DNA of 8,779 nt, taken from assembly GCF_016918735.1 (NCBI RefSeq), contig NZ_JAFFPR010000038.1, forward strand, positions 1 to 8,779, in the 5' to 3' direction. Each line of letters starts with the position of its first letter. Position 1 is the first letter of the stretch. The stretch comes from Leptospira abararensis (GTDB lineage Bacteria; Spirochaetota; Leptospiria; Leptospirales; Leptospiraceae). The notes beneath the pieces were generated by a model, which saw nothing but the letters and a program-made list of their open reading frames with translations, was not told the origin of the DNA and ran no database searches. Of this stretch, positions 1 through 5,639 are shown one piece after another. The translations under genes were made by a program, and so were the position numbers.

Positions 1-45
1 CCTAGAAAAACTTTGAATTGGAATACACCTGAAAATGAAATACGG

Positions 46-57
46 GCGCTTGTGCGC
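46..57. other. Short GCGC hairpin upstream of first gene
   Basis: GCGC-TTGT-GCGC can form a 4-bp stem with a 4-nt loop, extended by a G.T pair at 45/58. It lies 33 nt before the first start codon. There is no T-run after it, so it is not a convincing terminator. The preceding bases (cgggcgctt) also occur at 5243-5251 in cassette F. It may belong to the cassette leader; role unknown. Confidence 0.3.
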
Positions 58-90
58 TAGATTCTTGAACCTACCATATTAAAGGAAAAA

Positions 91-774
91 ATGAAAAAAA
101 TTATTACATTGTTGATAGCTTCAATCTATTCCTGTTCAGCATTGACGTTGATTTCACCTGGATTAACTTCCGATAATAGAATTGGTAAAAGTTCCAGTAT
201 TAAATTTGAAGAATCTTCTTTTTATGGAACTAAAATTTACCAAGTAAATATTTTCTACATTGAAAAAGAGAATACTAAGTATATTTTTGAAGATCCGAAT
301 AATATAATAGATCAAAAAATTATGGAAAATTTCCTTCAAAATCTTAAAGAGACAGACTTAATAATCCTTTCCGAAGTTTGTTTTGATAAGGAGAAATTCA
401 GGAACAAACAGCTAGATTTTTTCCTTTACAAGTTTTCTTTAAATGGTAACCGATATTTAGAAAAAATTGAATACATTTATCCTTATTCATTTAGTGAAAA
501 AGGAGACGGACTCTCTTTAGAACGACCTTTACTGATAAATGATAATTATCCAAATCAAACGAATATTGTTAAAACATCAGATAATTTCGTTACCTGTTCT
601 CGATCAATTGTGAAATTTGAAAAAGAATTTCAAAATGAAGGGAAAAATATATTAAACATTACTACTCCAAGAAACTCCTTAACTTCCTATGAATTCTTTA
701 TTAAAAACGGTAAATTTGAAATACAAAATAATGAAGATATCGAATTAAATATAAAACTTAAAAGTAGAATGTGA
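91..774 (+). CDS. Exported or lipoprotein-like protein of unknown function (cassette A)
   Basis: I do not recognise a family in this 227-residue protein. Residues 1-14 form a signal sequence: KK at 2-3 followed by a hydrophobic stretch to about residue 12. Cys15 follows I-Y-S, which resembles the loose lipoboxes of spirochaetes, although Tyr at -2 is unusual. If Cys15 is lipidated the protein would be membrane-anchored outside the inner membrane; otherwise it is secreted to the periplasm. The remainder is mostly charged and polar with alternating beta-like stretches, and has two further cysteines (Cys97 and Cys169), both downstream of the signal. The ATG start is supported by AAAGGA at 81-86, 4 nt upstream. 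The stop lies 7 nt before the R'' end of attC1. It is the only gene of cassette A, whose head lies upstream of the window. The coding region is AT-rich, unlike the adjacent attC. Confidence 0.75.
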   Translation: MKKIITLLIASIYSCSALTLISPGLTSDNRIGKSSSIKFEESSFYGTKIYQVNIFYIEKENTKYIFEDPNNIIDQKIMENFLQNLKETDLIILSEVCFDKEKFRNKQLDFFLYKFSLNGNRYLEKIEYIYPYSFSEKGDGLSLERPLLINDNYPNQTNIVKTSDNFVTCSRSIVKFEKEFQNEGKNILNITTPRNSLTSYEFFIKNGKFEIQNNEDIELNIKLKSRM

Positions 775-781
775 AAAACTG

Positions 782-945
782 CGCATAACAGCATGGAAAC
801 GCTGCGCTTCGGCACGAGGCCTCGCTTGGGCTACGCCACATTTCCCTTCTGTCACTCGTTTGCATCCGCAAACTCCGTGCCAGTCCCTAACGTCCCGTTC
901 GGGACTCAGGGTCGGGAAACGTCGTCTCCACTAGTTCGTTATGCG
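782..945 (+). repeat. attC1 recombination site
   Basis: R'' is CGCATAAC (782-789) and R' is GTTATGCG (938-945), with the predicted crossover after G938. The L boxes pair: GGAAACG on the left with CGTCTCC on the right, the one A-C mismatch becoming T.G on the bottom strand. The left spacer between R and L is shorter than the right one, giving extrahelical bases as in known attC sites. The interior holds an inner stem (TTTCCC with GGGAAA) and a GTCCCGTTCGGGAC hairpin. It closes cassette A. Confidence 0.88.
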
Positions 946-970
946 AATATTTCCGAAAGTCCAAATAAAA

Positions 971-988
971 ACGGGCGTCCGTGCCCGT
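971..988. terminator. Hairpin with GTCCGT loop; possible minus-strand terminator
   Basis: ACGGGC-GTCCGT-GCCCGT forms a perfect 6-bp stem. On the minus strand it is followed by TTTTTATTT, the form of an intrinsic terminator for leftward transcription. On the + strand no T-run follows. It lies between attC1 and the promoter of the toxin-antitoxin cassette. The same loop recurs in hairpins at 5268-5283 and 6030-6041, and as ATCCGT at 1741-1752. Confidence 0.5.
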
Positions 989-1028
989 AAGAAAGATCAA
1001 ATGGCATCAAGAATTAGATAGAATTTTC

Positions 1029-1056
1029 TTGACAGATATAACGCATATGTTATATT
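1029..1056 (+). promoter_or_regulatory. Sigma-70-type promoter of toxin-antitoxin cassette B
   Basis: TTGACA (1029-1034) is a perfect -35 box. It is followed after 16 nt by TATATT (1051-1056), one base from the -10 consensus. Transcription should begin near 1062-1064, at or within a base or two of the GTG start codon at 1064, so the message would be essentially leaderless. This is the strongest promoter-like sequence in the window. Confidence 0.75.
1037..1054. promoter_or_regulatory. Candidate operator dyad overlapping the -10 box
   Basis: TATAAC-GCATAT-GTTATA is a perfect 6-bp inverted repeat with a 6-nt centre. It covers the promoter spacer and most of the -10 box. Type II antitoxins with a helix-turn-helix commonly repress their own operon through such dyads, so the XRE-type antitoxin at 1404-1733 is the likely ligand. 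That assignment is inference. Confidence 0.5.
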
Positions 1057-1063
1057 ACCTTCA

Positions 1064-1402
1064 GTGTATGAGATAAAAAGAACTGAAGAACTAATTCTTT
1101 GGATCAAGGCTCTAGATAATGAAGCGAAAAAGGACATTTTAGTCTCTATCGAAATTCTTAAAGAATTTGGACCTAGACTTGGACGGCCACATGTGGATAC
1201 TATAACCGGATCTAAAATTAAAAATCTTAAAGAACTTAGAATTAATAGTAAAAATAGACCTTTCCGAATTTTCTTCGTTTTTGATCCAAAGAGAAACGCT
1301 ATTTTACTCATTGGCGGAAACAAAGCGACTTCAAAAAAATTCTATCCTGTGATGATCAAAAAAGCAGAAGAATTATATTCTGAATACTTGGGAGATTTGT
1401 AA
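1064..1402 (+). CDS. RelE/ParE-superfamily toxin, phage Gp49 (HigB)-like
   Basis: This is the toxin of a type II toxin-antitoxin pair. The 112-residue length and motifs match the Gp49-like family (Pfam PF05973): LGRPHVDTI near 39-47, KIKNLKELRI at 51-60, RPFRIFFVFDPKR at 65-77 and LLIGGNK at 81-87. Family members are RelE-fold proteins, and many cleave mRNA during translation, so a cytoplasmic ribosome-dependent RNase is the likely activity. The start is GTG. The ATG at 1068 is out of frame and stops at once, and the family N-terminus (V/M-Y-E-I..R) begins here. No Shine-Dalgarno is seen, and the promoter at 1029-1056 implies a leaderless transcript. The antitoxin gene follows after 1 nt. Toxin-first order is usual for HigBA-type systems. 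Confidence 0.9.
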   Translation: MYEIKRTEELILWIKALDNEAKKDILVSIEILKEFGPRLGRPHVDTITGSKIKNLKELRINSKNRPFRIFFVFDPKRNAILLIGGNKATSKKFYPVMIKKAEELYSEYLGDL

Positions 1403-1403
1403 T

Positions 1404-1733
1404 ATGGTTAAGAAAAAAATAAAAAAAATATTAAAAAACTTCGACGCTGACCTAGAAAAATTTGTTCCACAAGATATCATTAATCAAGCTAAAGCTGAAG
1501 CCCAAAAACAAATTTTCAAATTAAAACTTGCTGAGTTAAGACAAAATCAAGGAATCAAACAAACTGATGTTGATGGATTTTCACAAGTAAGTGTATCAAG
1601 AATTGAATCAAGAGCTGATATTAAAATCTCAACTCTGGTCGATTATGTTCATGCCTGCGGTTTCGATGTTGAAATTAAAGCTGTTCCAAGAAGAAATAAA
1701 AAGAAAGAAGAGTTTCTTCTCTTAAAAGCCTAG
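1404..1733 (+). CDS. XRE-family helix-turn-helix antitoxin (HigA-like)
   Basis: This 109-residue protein is the antitoxin partner of the Gp49-like toxin. A basic N-terminus leads to a Cro/C1-type helix-turn-helix at about 40-85. Helix 1 is LAELRQNQG, and the recognition segment SQVSVSRIESR (60-70) precedes STLVDYVHACGFDVEI (76-91), a pattern typical of antitoxins paired with Gp49 toxins. It should bind and neutralise the toxin and repress the operon, probably at the dyad at 1037-1054. The start ATG is 1 nt after the toxin stop, with GGGAG at 1390-1394 inside the toxin gene as ribosome-binding site, so translation is likely coupled. The tail (93-109) is Lys-rich. The stop is 48 nt before attC2. 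Confidence 0.9.
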   Translation: MVKKKIKKILKNFDADLEKFVPQDIINQAKAEAQKQIFKLKLAELRQNQGIKQTDVDGFSQVSVSRIESRADIKISTLVDYVHACGFDVEIKAVPRRNKKKEEFLLLKA

Positions 1734-1740
1734 CTAAAAC

Positions 1741-1752
1741 GCCATCCGTGGC
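1741..1752. other. Mini-hairpin with ATCCGT loop after antitoxin gene
   Basis: GCC-ATCCGT-GGC gives only a 3-bp stem. The block with its following CTTAA is almost the same as the block at 6030-6045 at the end of the HigBA cassette. The stem alone is too weak to be a terminator; the recurrence is the reason for listing it. Confidence 0.3.
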
Positions 1753-1780
1753 TTAACTCAATTATATATCTCGGAAACGT

Positions 1781-1945
1781 CGCATAACAGCGGGGAAACG
1801 CTTCGCTTCGGCACTTACGGCCTCGCTTGGGCTGCGCCACATTCCTCTCCGTCACGCTTCTCGCTCCGCAAGAAGACGCGCCGACGCTAACGCCTCTGCG
1901 AGGCTCAGCTACGAGGAACGTCGTCTCCCCTAGTTCGTTAATTGC
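1781..1945 (+). repeat. attC2 recombination site
   Basis: R'' is CGCATAAC (1781-1788) and R' is GTTAATTGC (1937-1945), crossover after G1937. R'' and R' do not match here because R' is contributed by the next cassette; R'' instead matches the head of its own cassette B at 939. L boxes are GGGGAAACG and CGTCTCCCC, with one A-C on the top strand that is T.G on the bottom strand. Inner stem CATTCCTC pairs with GAGGAACG, and a GCCTC-TGC-GAGGC hairpin follows. Confidence 0.88.
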
Positions 1946-2140
1946 AATTAGTTGATCCAAAGAAGAAAACGCGCAAATTTTTTAGGAAGGTGTTGTCGAT
2001 TTAAGCTTTGGAAGAGAACAATTTAAGCCTTTCTCTCCATTTAAGTGCAGTTTGCAATTTTTGCTTTTAAGAATTAAGAGAAAATTTGCGCTCACTTTTG
2101 TTGACCTTTCGACTAAACTTCTTTACTATACGAACTAACT
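1938..2140 (+). other. Gene-less cassette C body with nested inverted repeats
   Basis: No credible gene lies in these 203 bases. The reading frame open in related cassettes G and H stops here after a few codons (GTG TTG TCG ATT TAA). The body starts with TTAATTGCAATTAGTT and its last bases before attC3 are the reverse complement with one mismatch. Inside, GCGCAAATTTT (1971-1981) is repeated inverted at 2081-2091, so the whole unit could fold on itself. The layout and spacing are the same in cassettes G and H. It may be a structured RNA, a structured DNA or a decayed cassette; I cannot tell which. Confidence 0.6.
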
Positions 2141-2315
2141 GCAATTAACAGCGGCTTACCGCTCGCTCAGGGCCTTTTCCACTTCGCCTCAGATTTCTGA
2201 AAAAATCTGCTTCTCGTGGGGCCTTCGCTCGGCCTAAAGGCACATTCCGTGTCACGCTAACGCCTCTAAAGAGGCTCAGCTACACGAAACGTCGGTAAGC
2301 CTAATTCGTTAAGCG
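2141..2315 (+). repeat. attC3 recombination site, enlarged and rearranged interior
   Basis: R'' is GCAATTAAC (2141-2149) and R' is GTTAAGCG (2308-2315), crossover after G2308. L boxes GGCTTACCG and CGGTAAGCC pair perfectly. It is the longest site here. It carries an extra AT-rich hairpin (CAGATTT 2190-2196 with AAATCTG 2203-2209) and lacks the CTTGC..GCAAG-type hairpin of most other sites. The inner stem is a CCGTGT/ACACGA variant. Confidence 0.85.
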
Positions 2316-2336
2316 AAATGCCTTAAAATAAATTGT

Positions 2337-3242
2337 ATGATCGTAAAGTTGCCAAGAAATTTAAATTTAGAAAACGTAATACAGGTTGTTAATGAAACAA
2401 TTTCTTTAGAACGCCTCCCTAAAGATATTACGATTGAATTTGATTTTACAAATTTAAATTTTATTGAACCAGCAGGCTTGACTGCATTAAGCAACATTAT
2501 AGAATTTCTTGCAAAAAACAAAGTTAGAATAGGCTTTAATGTTGATCGTTCACGCGCATATTATACTCAATCCGTTATTCGATATCTGGATGACGCAAAT
2601 TTTTTTCAAAAATATACTGGATCGAAGCTTAACCAAGCATCTTCGTTAAGAAAAACTACGCTCGCATTGGAGACTATCAAAATAGAGGATAGCTTTCAAT
2701 GGATTGAGCAAAATCTATTGCCTTGGATAAGAATACAAATTGGTTTAGGTGCATACGCAAACCTAGAAACAATGAAATTGTGCATGATGGAAATATTTAA
2801 TAACATTTCAGACCACTCATTTGAAAATATTGCCTGTCTTTATGCGCAACATTTCCCTAGATGGAACCAGATCAAAATAGCAATATCTGACTTCGGAATT
2901 GGAATTCCTACTAATATTAGAAAAGAAATCCATTGTGATTTAGATTCTTTCGCTCTTCGAAAATCAGTCGAAGAAGGTTTTTCTACTAAATCTATACCTA
3001 CAAATCGAGGGGCTGGTTTAGATATTTTAAGGAAAAATGTAGTTGTTAATAATGAAGGATCTATGACGATTCTATCCAATAAAGGGAAACTTGAAATTTC
3101 AAAGGATATTTCCCTGCATAATTCCTCTAAATTTATAGAAAGTAACAATTTTTTGTCCGAGTATCCTGGTACACTTATTCATCTTATCATAAACACCGAC
3201 AGATATTTAGGAGATGAGGAGGAGGAAGATTTCACATGGTAA
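2337..3242 (+). CDS. STAS-like plus GHKL (HATPase_c) ATP-binding protein
   Basis: This 301-residue protein is probably a partner-switching kinase or ATPase. Residues about 28-70 look STAS-like: a beta strand ITIEFDFTNLNFIEP followed by GLTALSNII. Residues about 140-290 form a GHKL ATPase domain. The N box is E152, N155, N156 and D159; the G1 box is DFGIGIP (185-191); the G2-like box is NRGAGLDIL (223-231); the final strand is near 277-286. There is no His-phosphorylation (DHp) domain or membrane segment, so it is not an ordinary sensor kinase and should be cytoplasmic, closer to anti-sigma kinases such as SpoIIAB/RsbW. The start lies 28 nt from the cassette head with no clear ribosome-binding site. 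Near its 3' end an acidic run (293-298) is encoded by the GGAGGAGG that serves the next gene, which overlaps it by 7 nt. Its target is unknown. Confidence 0.8.
   Translation: MIVKLPRNLNLENVIQVVNETISLERLPKDITIEFDFTNLNFIEPAGLTALSNIIEFLAKNKVRIGFNVDRSRAYYTQSVIRYLDDANFFQKYTGSKLNQASSLRKTTLALETIKIEDSFQWIEQNLLPWIRIQIGLGAYANLETMKLCMMEIFNNISDHSFENIACLYAQHFPRWNQIKIAISDFGIGIPTNIRKEIHCDLDSFALRKSVEEGFSTKSIPTNRGAGLDILRKNVVVNNEGSMTILSNKGKLEISKDISLHNSSKFIESNNFLSEYPGTLIHLIINTDRYLGDEEEEDFTW
3217..3226 (+). promoter_or_regulatory. Strong ribosome-binding site inside upstream gene
   Basis: AGGAGGAGGA precedes the ATG at 3236 by 9 nt and fixes that start. It lies wholly inside the preceding ATPase gene and encodes its acidic DEEEED tail, which indicates translational coupling of the two proteins. 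Confidence 0.75.
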
Positions 3243-3532
3243 TTCAATTAAAAGACTACATTGTTAACGGATATTCAAATAATGAAGGAGAAATCATTCA
3301 CTCCCTGATCCTTAAAAATTTCGACAAAACAGAAAGAATTGAAATATCTTTTATTGGAATGGGTGCAGTCTCGTCTTCATTTGTAAATTGTGCCTTTATT
3401 AATCTTCTTGAATACTATACCTTCTCTGAAATAAAATCAAAAATTTATTTTACCAACACTTTAAAAATTCATAATGATTTAATCAAGGATCGTTTCAGCT
3501 TTGAAACGGCACTTCGCTTAACAGCGCCTTAA
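3236..3532 (+). CDS. STAS-like protein, DUF4325 type
   Basis: This 98-residue protein resembles the STAS-like DUF4325 family (PF14213). A beta strand RIEISFIGMGAV (34-45) runs into the signature SSSFVNCAFINLL (46-58), followed by strand KIYFTNTL (69-76). DUF4325 proteins are often encoded beside GHKL ATPases, as here. By analogy with anti-anti-sigma factors, the Ser-rich turn at 46-48 is the likely phosphoacceptor of the upstream ATPase, but that is inference. Its gene overlaps the ATPase gene by 7 nt and uses the GGAGG run at 3217-3226. The last six codons (LRLTAP) and the stop lie inside attC4, so the C-terminus is supplied by the recombination site. The sequence may have been tailored when the cassette formed. 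Confidence 0.8.
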   Translation: MVIQLKDYIVNGYSNNEGEIIHSLILKNFDKTERIEISFIGMGAVSSSFVNCAFINLLEYYTFSEIKSKIYFTNTLKIHNDLIKDRFSFETALRLTAP

Positions 3533-3678
3533 CGCTTCGCTTCGGGTCAAGCCCTCGCTCGGTCTGCGACACATTCCTCTCCGTCACGATTCTTGCTACG
3601 CAAGAATACGTGCCGACGCTAACGCCTACTCCGTAGGCTCAGCTCCGAGGAACGTCGTTAAGGCTATTTCGTTATGCG
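3515..3678 (+). repeat. attC4 recombination site
   Basis: R'' is CGCTTAAC (3515-3522), matching the unusual TTAAGCG head of its own cassette D at 2309. R' is GTTATGCG (3671-3678), crossover after G3671. L boxes GCCTTAACG and CGTTAAGGC pair perfectly. The inner stem CATTCCTC pairs with GAGGAACG; a GCCTACTCCGTAGGC hairpin and a TTGC..GCAAG-type hairpin follow. The stop codon of the DUF4325-like gene lies in the left L box. Confidence 0.88.
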
Positions 3679-3694
3679 TCATTAGTGAAAACAT

Positions 3695-5065
3695 ATGAAA
3701 GATTATATAGAAATCCTAGAATACTTTATCCCAAGAAGAAAAACTAAATATGGCCTACTAGCCATGCTATTAGTAGCTACAATTACCTTCTTTACTATTT
3801 TCAATACTATCGATTGGATTTCAAAAGTTATGTCGCTCTTCTCTATTTATTCTTCAATAATATTATTTTGGTATTTAGATTCATACAGACTCATTCTCCC
3901 TCATAAAAAAATAATAATTGGGATAACTCTAAGGTCACTTGATGCTAAATCTCAATCAATTATAAATAAAACTATAGTAAAAATAAGAGAACATATCCAG
4001 ACAATAAACCTTGATAATACATTAAAAATCATTGAAATTGGAAGTGACGTTTTCTCTTCAAATGAAGAAGCAGAAAAATATGCTAGGAAGAAAAATATAT
4101 CCGCAATTCTGCACGGAAATATAATGCAAGGCAAAATAAATGGAAATATTAAATATGATTTTCGTAATTTCTTTTGGTCTTGTTATTTTGGAAAAGAAGT
4201 TCAAAACGATAAAAACTCAATCCAAAGAATTTATTCGGATATCATTCTATTTCTTGAAACAGAGATCAGAGATTTTCTTATTGATGAGAGCAATAATCTA
4301 GAGGATTTAAACAGGGTATCTCAAGCACTTGCTAATATCTTAATATCATTAACAGGCATATTACTTAGCTTATCAAATGAAAAAATTGAAATATCTGCTA
4401 AAATAATTGAATCAATTTTGCCATTATTCGAATCAAAACTTACTATGGAACAAAGAAAAATCCTATACTTCCCCGACCAGAAAAAAGTTAACATTTCAAT
4501 AAATTTATTGAAATCGGGAAGATTAAGAACTATTCTTATAAGTTGTTATCTAATTGTCGCTAATAGATATTTATTTCAAAACAAACATGATTTATCCAGA
4601 AATTATTTTAATAAAGCTATAAATAGCAATATCTATCCCACTGAAGCTCACATAGGCTTGGCTCTACTTTATTATAAAGAAGGAAACTTAAAAGAATCAA
4701 AGAAACATACACTTGAAATAAATAGAATCGATCCAGAAAATTATGCATTTTATATAAATATGGCCTTTTTTTCAGTACTCGAAAAAAAGTATAGAGATGC
4801 CATTTCCTATTACCACAAACTAAAATTAAATATTAAAGAACCGCAAACTTATCAGCTTAATTTTGTAATAAACTTTCTTAAAACAAAATTTGAAGAAAAT
4901 AGTAATGAGTTCGCTTTTCTTTATTTAATTGGCTTTTTAAATTGGTTTTTTGCAAACCGATTTGAAGGCGGAAGATATTTAGAAGAGTTTATTAAATCTG
5001 CAGAAGGAATCAAGATTTACAAAGAAATGAAGGCTGATGCAAAGGATATCCTAAAACATCACTAA
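3695..5065 (+). CDS. Membrane-anchored TPR-repeat protein of unknown function (cassette E)
   Basis: I cannot assign a named family to this 456-residue protein. Two adjacent hydrophobic segments at about 19-37 and 44-62 form a membrane hairpin, with Arg/Lys at 14-18 and 70-72. Residues 72-165 alternate beta strands and helices (IIIGITLR, KIIEIG, ISAILHG), like small nucleotide- or signal-binding domains often placed before TPRs. The C-terminal half has tetratricopeptide-like helix pairs at about 284-316, 317-349 and 350-383, with typical small residues (A321, A324 and Y326/Y327, then P347). The topology suggests a cytoplasmic scaffold tethered to the inner membrane. The start is 23 nt from the cassette head without a good ribosome-binding site. 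The stop lies 3 nt before the attC5 R'' box. Defence or signalling roles are possible for such a cassette, but nothing in the sequence proves either. Confidence 0.72.
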   Translation: MKDYIEILEYFIPRRKTKYGLLAMLLVATITFFTIFNTIDWISKVMSLFSIYSSIILFWYLDSYRLILPHKKIIIGITLRSLDAKSQSIINKTIVKIREHIQTINLDNTLKIIEIGSDVFSSNEEAEKYARKKNISAILHGNIMQGKINGNIKYDFRNFFWSCYFGKEVQNDKNSIQRIYSDIILFLETEIRDFLIDESNNLEDLNRVSQALANILISLTGILLSLSNEKIEISAKIIESILPLFESKLTMEQRKILYFPDQKKVNISINLLKSGRLRTILISCYLIVANRYLFQNKHDLSRNYFNKAINSNIYPTEAHIGLALLYYKEGNLKESKKHTLEINRIDPENYAFYINMAFFSVLEKKYRDAISYYHKLKLNIKEPQTYQLNFVINFLKTKFEENSNEFAFLYLIGFLNWFFANRFEGGRYLEEFIKSAEGIKIYKEMKADAKDILKHH

Positions 5066-5068
5066 CGA

Positions 5069-5234
5069 CGCATAACAGCGACTTACCGCTACGCTTCGGC
5101 ACAAGGCCTCGCTCGGGCTACGCCAAATTCCCCTTCTGGCATTCGCCTTGCTTTCGCAAGCTACATGCCAGTCCCTAACGTCCCGTTCCGGGACTCAGGG
5201 TCGGGGAACTTCGGTAAGTCTAGTTCGTTATGCG
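5069..5234 (+). repeat. attC5 recombination site
   Basis: R'' is CGCATAAC (5069-5076) and R' is GTTATGCG (5227-5234), crossover after G5227. L boxes GACTTACCG and CGGTAAGTC pair perfectly. The inner stem is the TTCCCC/GGGGAA variant, with a CTTGCTTTCGCAAG hairpin and a GTCCCG..CGGGAC hairpin. Seventeen bases ending at 5075 match the head of cassette E at 3672 with a single mismatch. Confidence 0.88.
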
Positions 5235-5267
5235 AAAATTTTCGGGCGCTTCTCCTTTAATAATTTG

Positions 5268-5283
5268 CGAGCGTCCGTGCTCG
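5268..5283. other. Hairpin with GTCCGT loop in leader of HigBA cassette
   Basis: CGAGC-GTCCGT-GCTCG has a perfect 5-bp stem. The loop is the same as at 971-988 but the stem bases differ in a paired manner. It lies between attC5 and the toxin gene, the same place as in the other toxin-antitoxin cassette. It is followed by TTAAAATAG, which is not a proper T-run. Confidence 0.45.
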
Positions 5284-5306
5284 TTAAAATAGTAAAAAAA
5301 ATAGTT

Positions 5307-5323
5307 GTTACCAATTCGGGAAC
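5307..5323. promoter_or_regulatory. Possible operator dyad upstream of higB
   Basis: GTTACCAA-T-TCGGGAAC is an imperfect 17-bp dyad with six of eight positions symmetric, 16 nt before the toxin start. HigA antitoxins usually repress their own operon through such sites. I could not find a convincing -35/-10 pair with correct spacing in this leader, so the call is tentative. Confidence 0.25.
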
Positions 5324-5339
5324 ATGTGCCTATTGATTT

Positions 5340-5639
5340 GTGAGGGTTATTTCTAGAAAAATACTGAGAGATTTCTACTCTATTCCCAAATACTCGGACT
5401 CTAAAATTCCGATCGAAGTTTGGTTTAAAGAGACTTCAAAAGCTTTCTGGAAATCTCCTTCTGATATTAAGGAAAAATACAGAAATGCTAGTTTCCTTAA
5501 GGATAATAGAATCGTTTTCAATATACATGGAAACAAATACAGATTAATTGTGAAGGTTCATTATAATTTACAAACTATATTTATACGATTTATCGGAACT
5601 CATGAACAATATGACAAAATCAATGCTGAGGTGATTTAA
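5340..5639 (+). CDS. higB: HigB toxin, mRNA interferase
   Basis: This 99-residue protein matches classical HigB (Pfam PF09907). The N-terminus reads (V/M)RVISRK, followed by WKSPSDIKEKYRNASFL (about 37-53), RIVFNIHGNKYRLIVKV (57-73) and IFIRFIGTHEQYDKI (80-94). HigB toxins have the RelE fold and cleave mRNA at the ribosome; the His and Tyr of the GTHEQYDKI end belong to the conserved C-terminal block. The start is GTG at 5340, chosen because it gives the exact family N-terminus; no good ribosome-binding site precedes it. The stop TAA is followed directly by the antitoxin ATG. The 112-nt leader of the cassette leaves space for a private promoter. It is unrelated in subfamily to the Gp49-type toxin at 1064, so the two modules should not cross-neutralise. 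Confidence 0.94.
   Translation: MRVISRKILRDFYSIPKYSDSKIPIEVWFKETSKAFWKSPSDIKEKYRNASFLKDNRIVFNIHGNKYRLIVKVHYNLQTIFIRFIGTHEQYDKINAEVI
5628..5633 (+). promoter_or_regulatory. Ribosome-binding site of higA within higB
   Basis: GAGGTG, extending to GAGGTGAT, is a close match to the 16S anti-Shine-Dalgarno complement. It lies 6 nt before the higA ATG. The toxin gene has no comparable site, so the antitoxin is expected to be translated better than the toxin. Confidence 0.7.

Noticed and set aside
971..988. Rightward intrinsic terminator for cassette A
   Set aside because: No T-run follows on the + strand; only the minus strand has the terminator form.
793..990. Open frame of 65 codons inside attC1
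   Set aside because: It lies almost wholly in the attC site, with the composition of the repeat. Similar frames appear at 5148-5336 and elsewhere purely because the repeats are GC-rich and lack stops.
997..1323. Minus-strand frame opposite the Gp49-like toxin gene; likewise 2309-2521, 2840-3148, 3952-4134 and 8190-8624
   Set aside because: These are shadows of well-supported + strand genes and have no start signals or recognisable motifs.
1730..1960. Minus-strand frame across attC2, and 6447-6692 across attC7
   Set aside because: They are attC-derived frames with no family resemblance; repeat composition explains them.
5284..5336. Promoter for the HigBA cassette (TAAAAT or TATTGA as -10)
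   Set aside because: No -35 with acceptable spacing could be matched. Spacers came out at 14 or 20 nt, or the start fell inside the gene.
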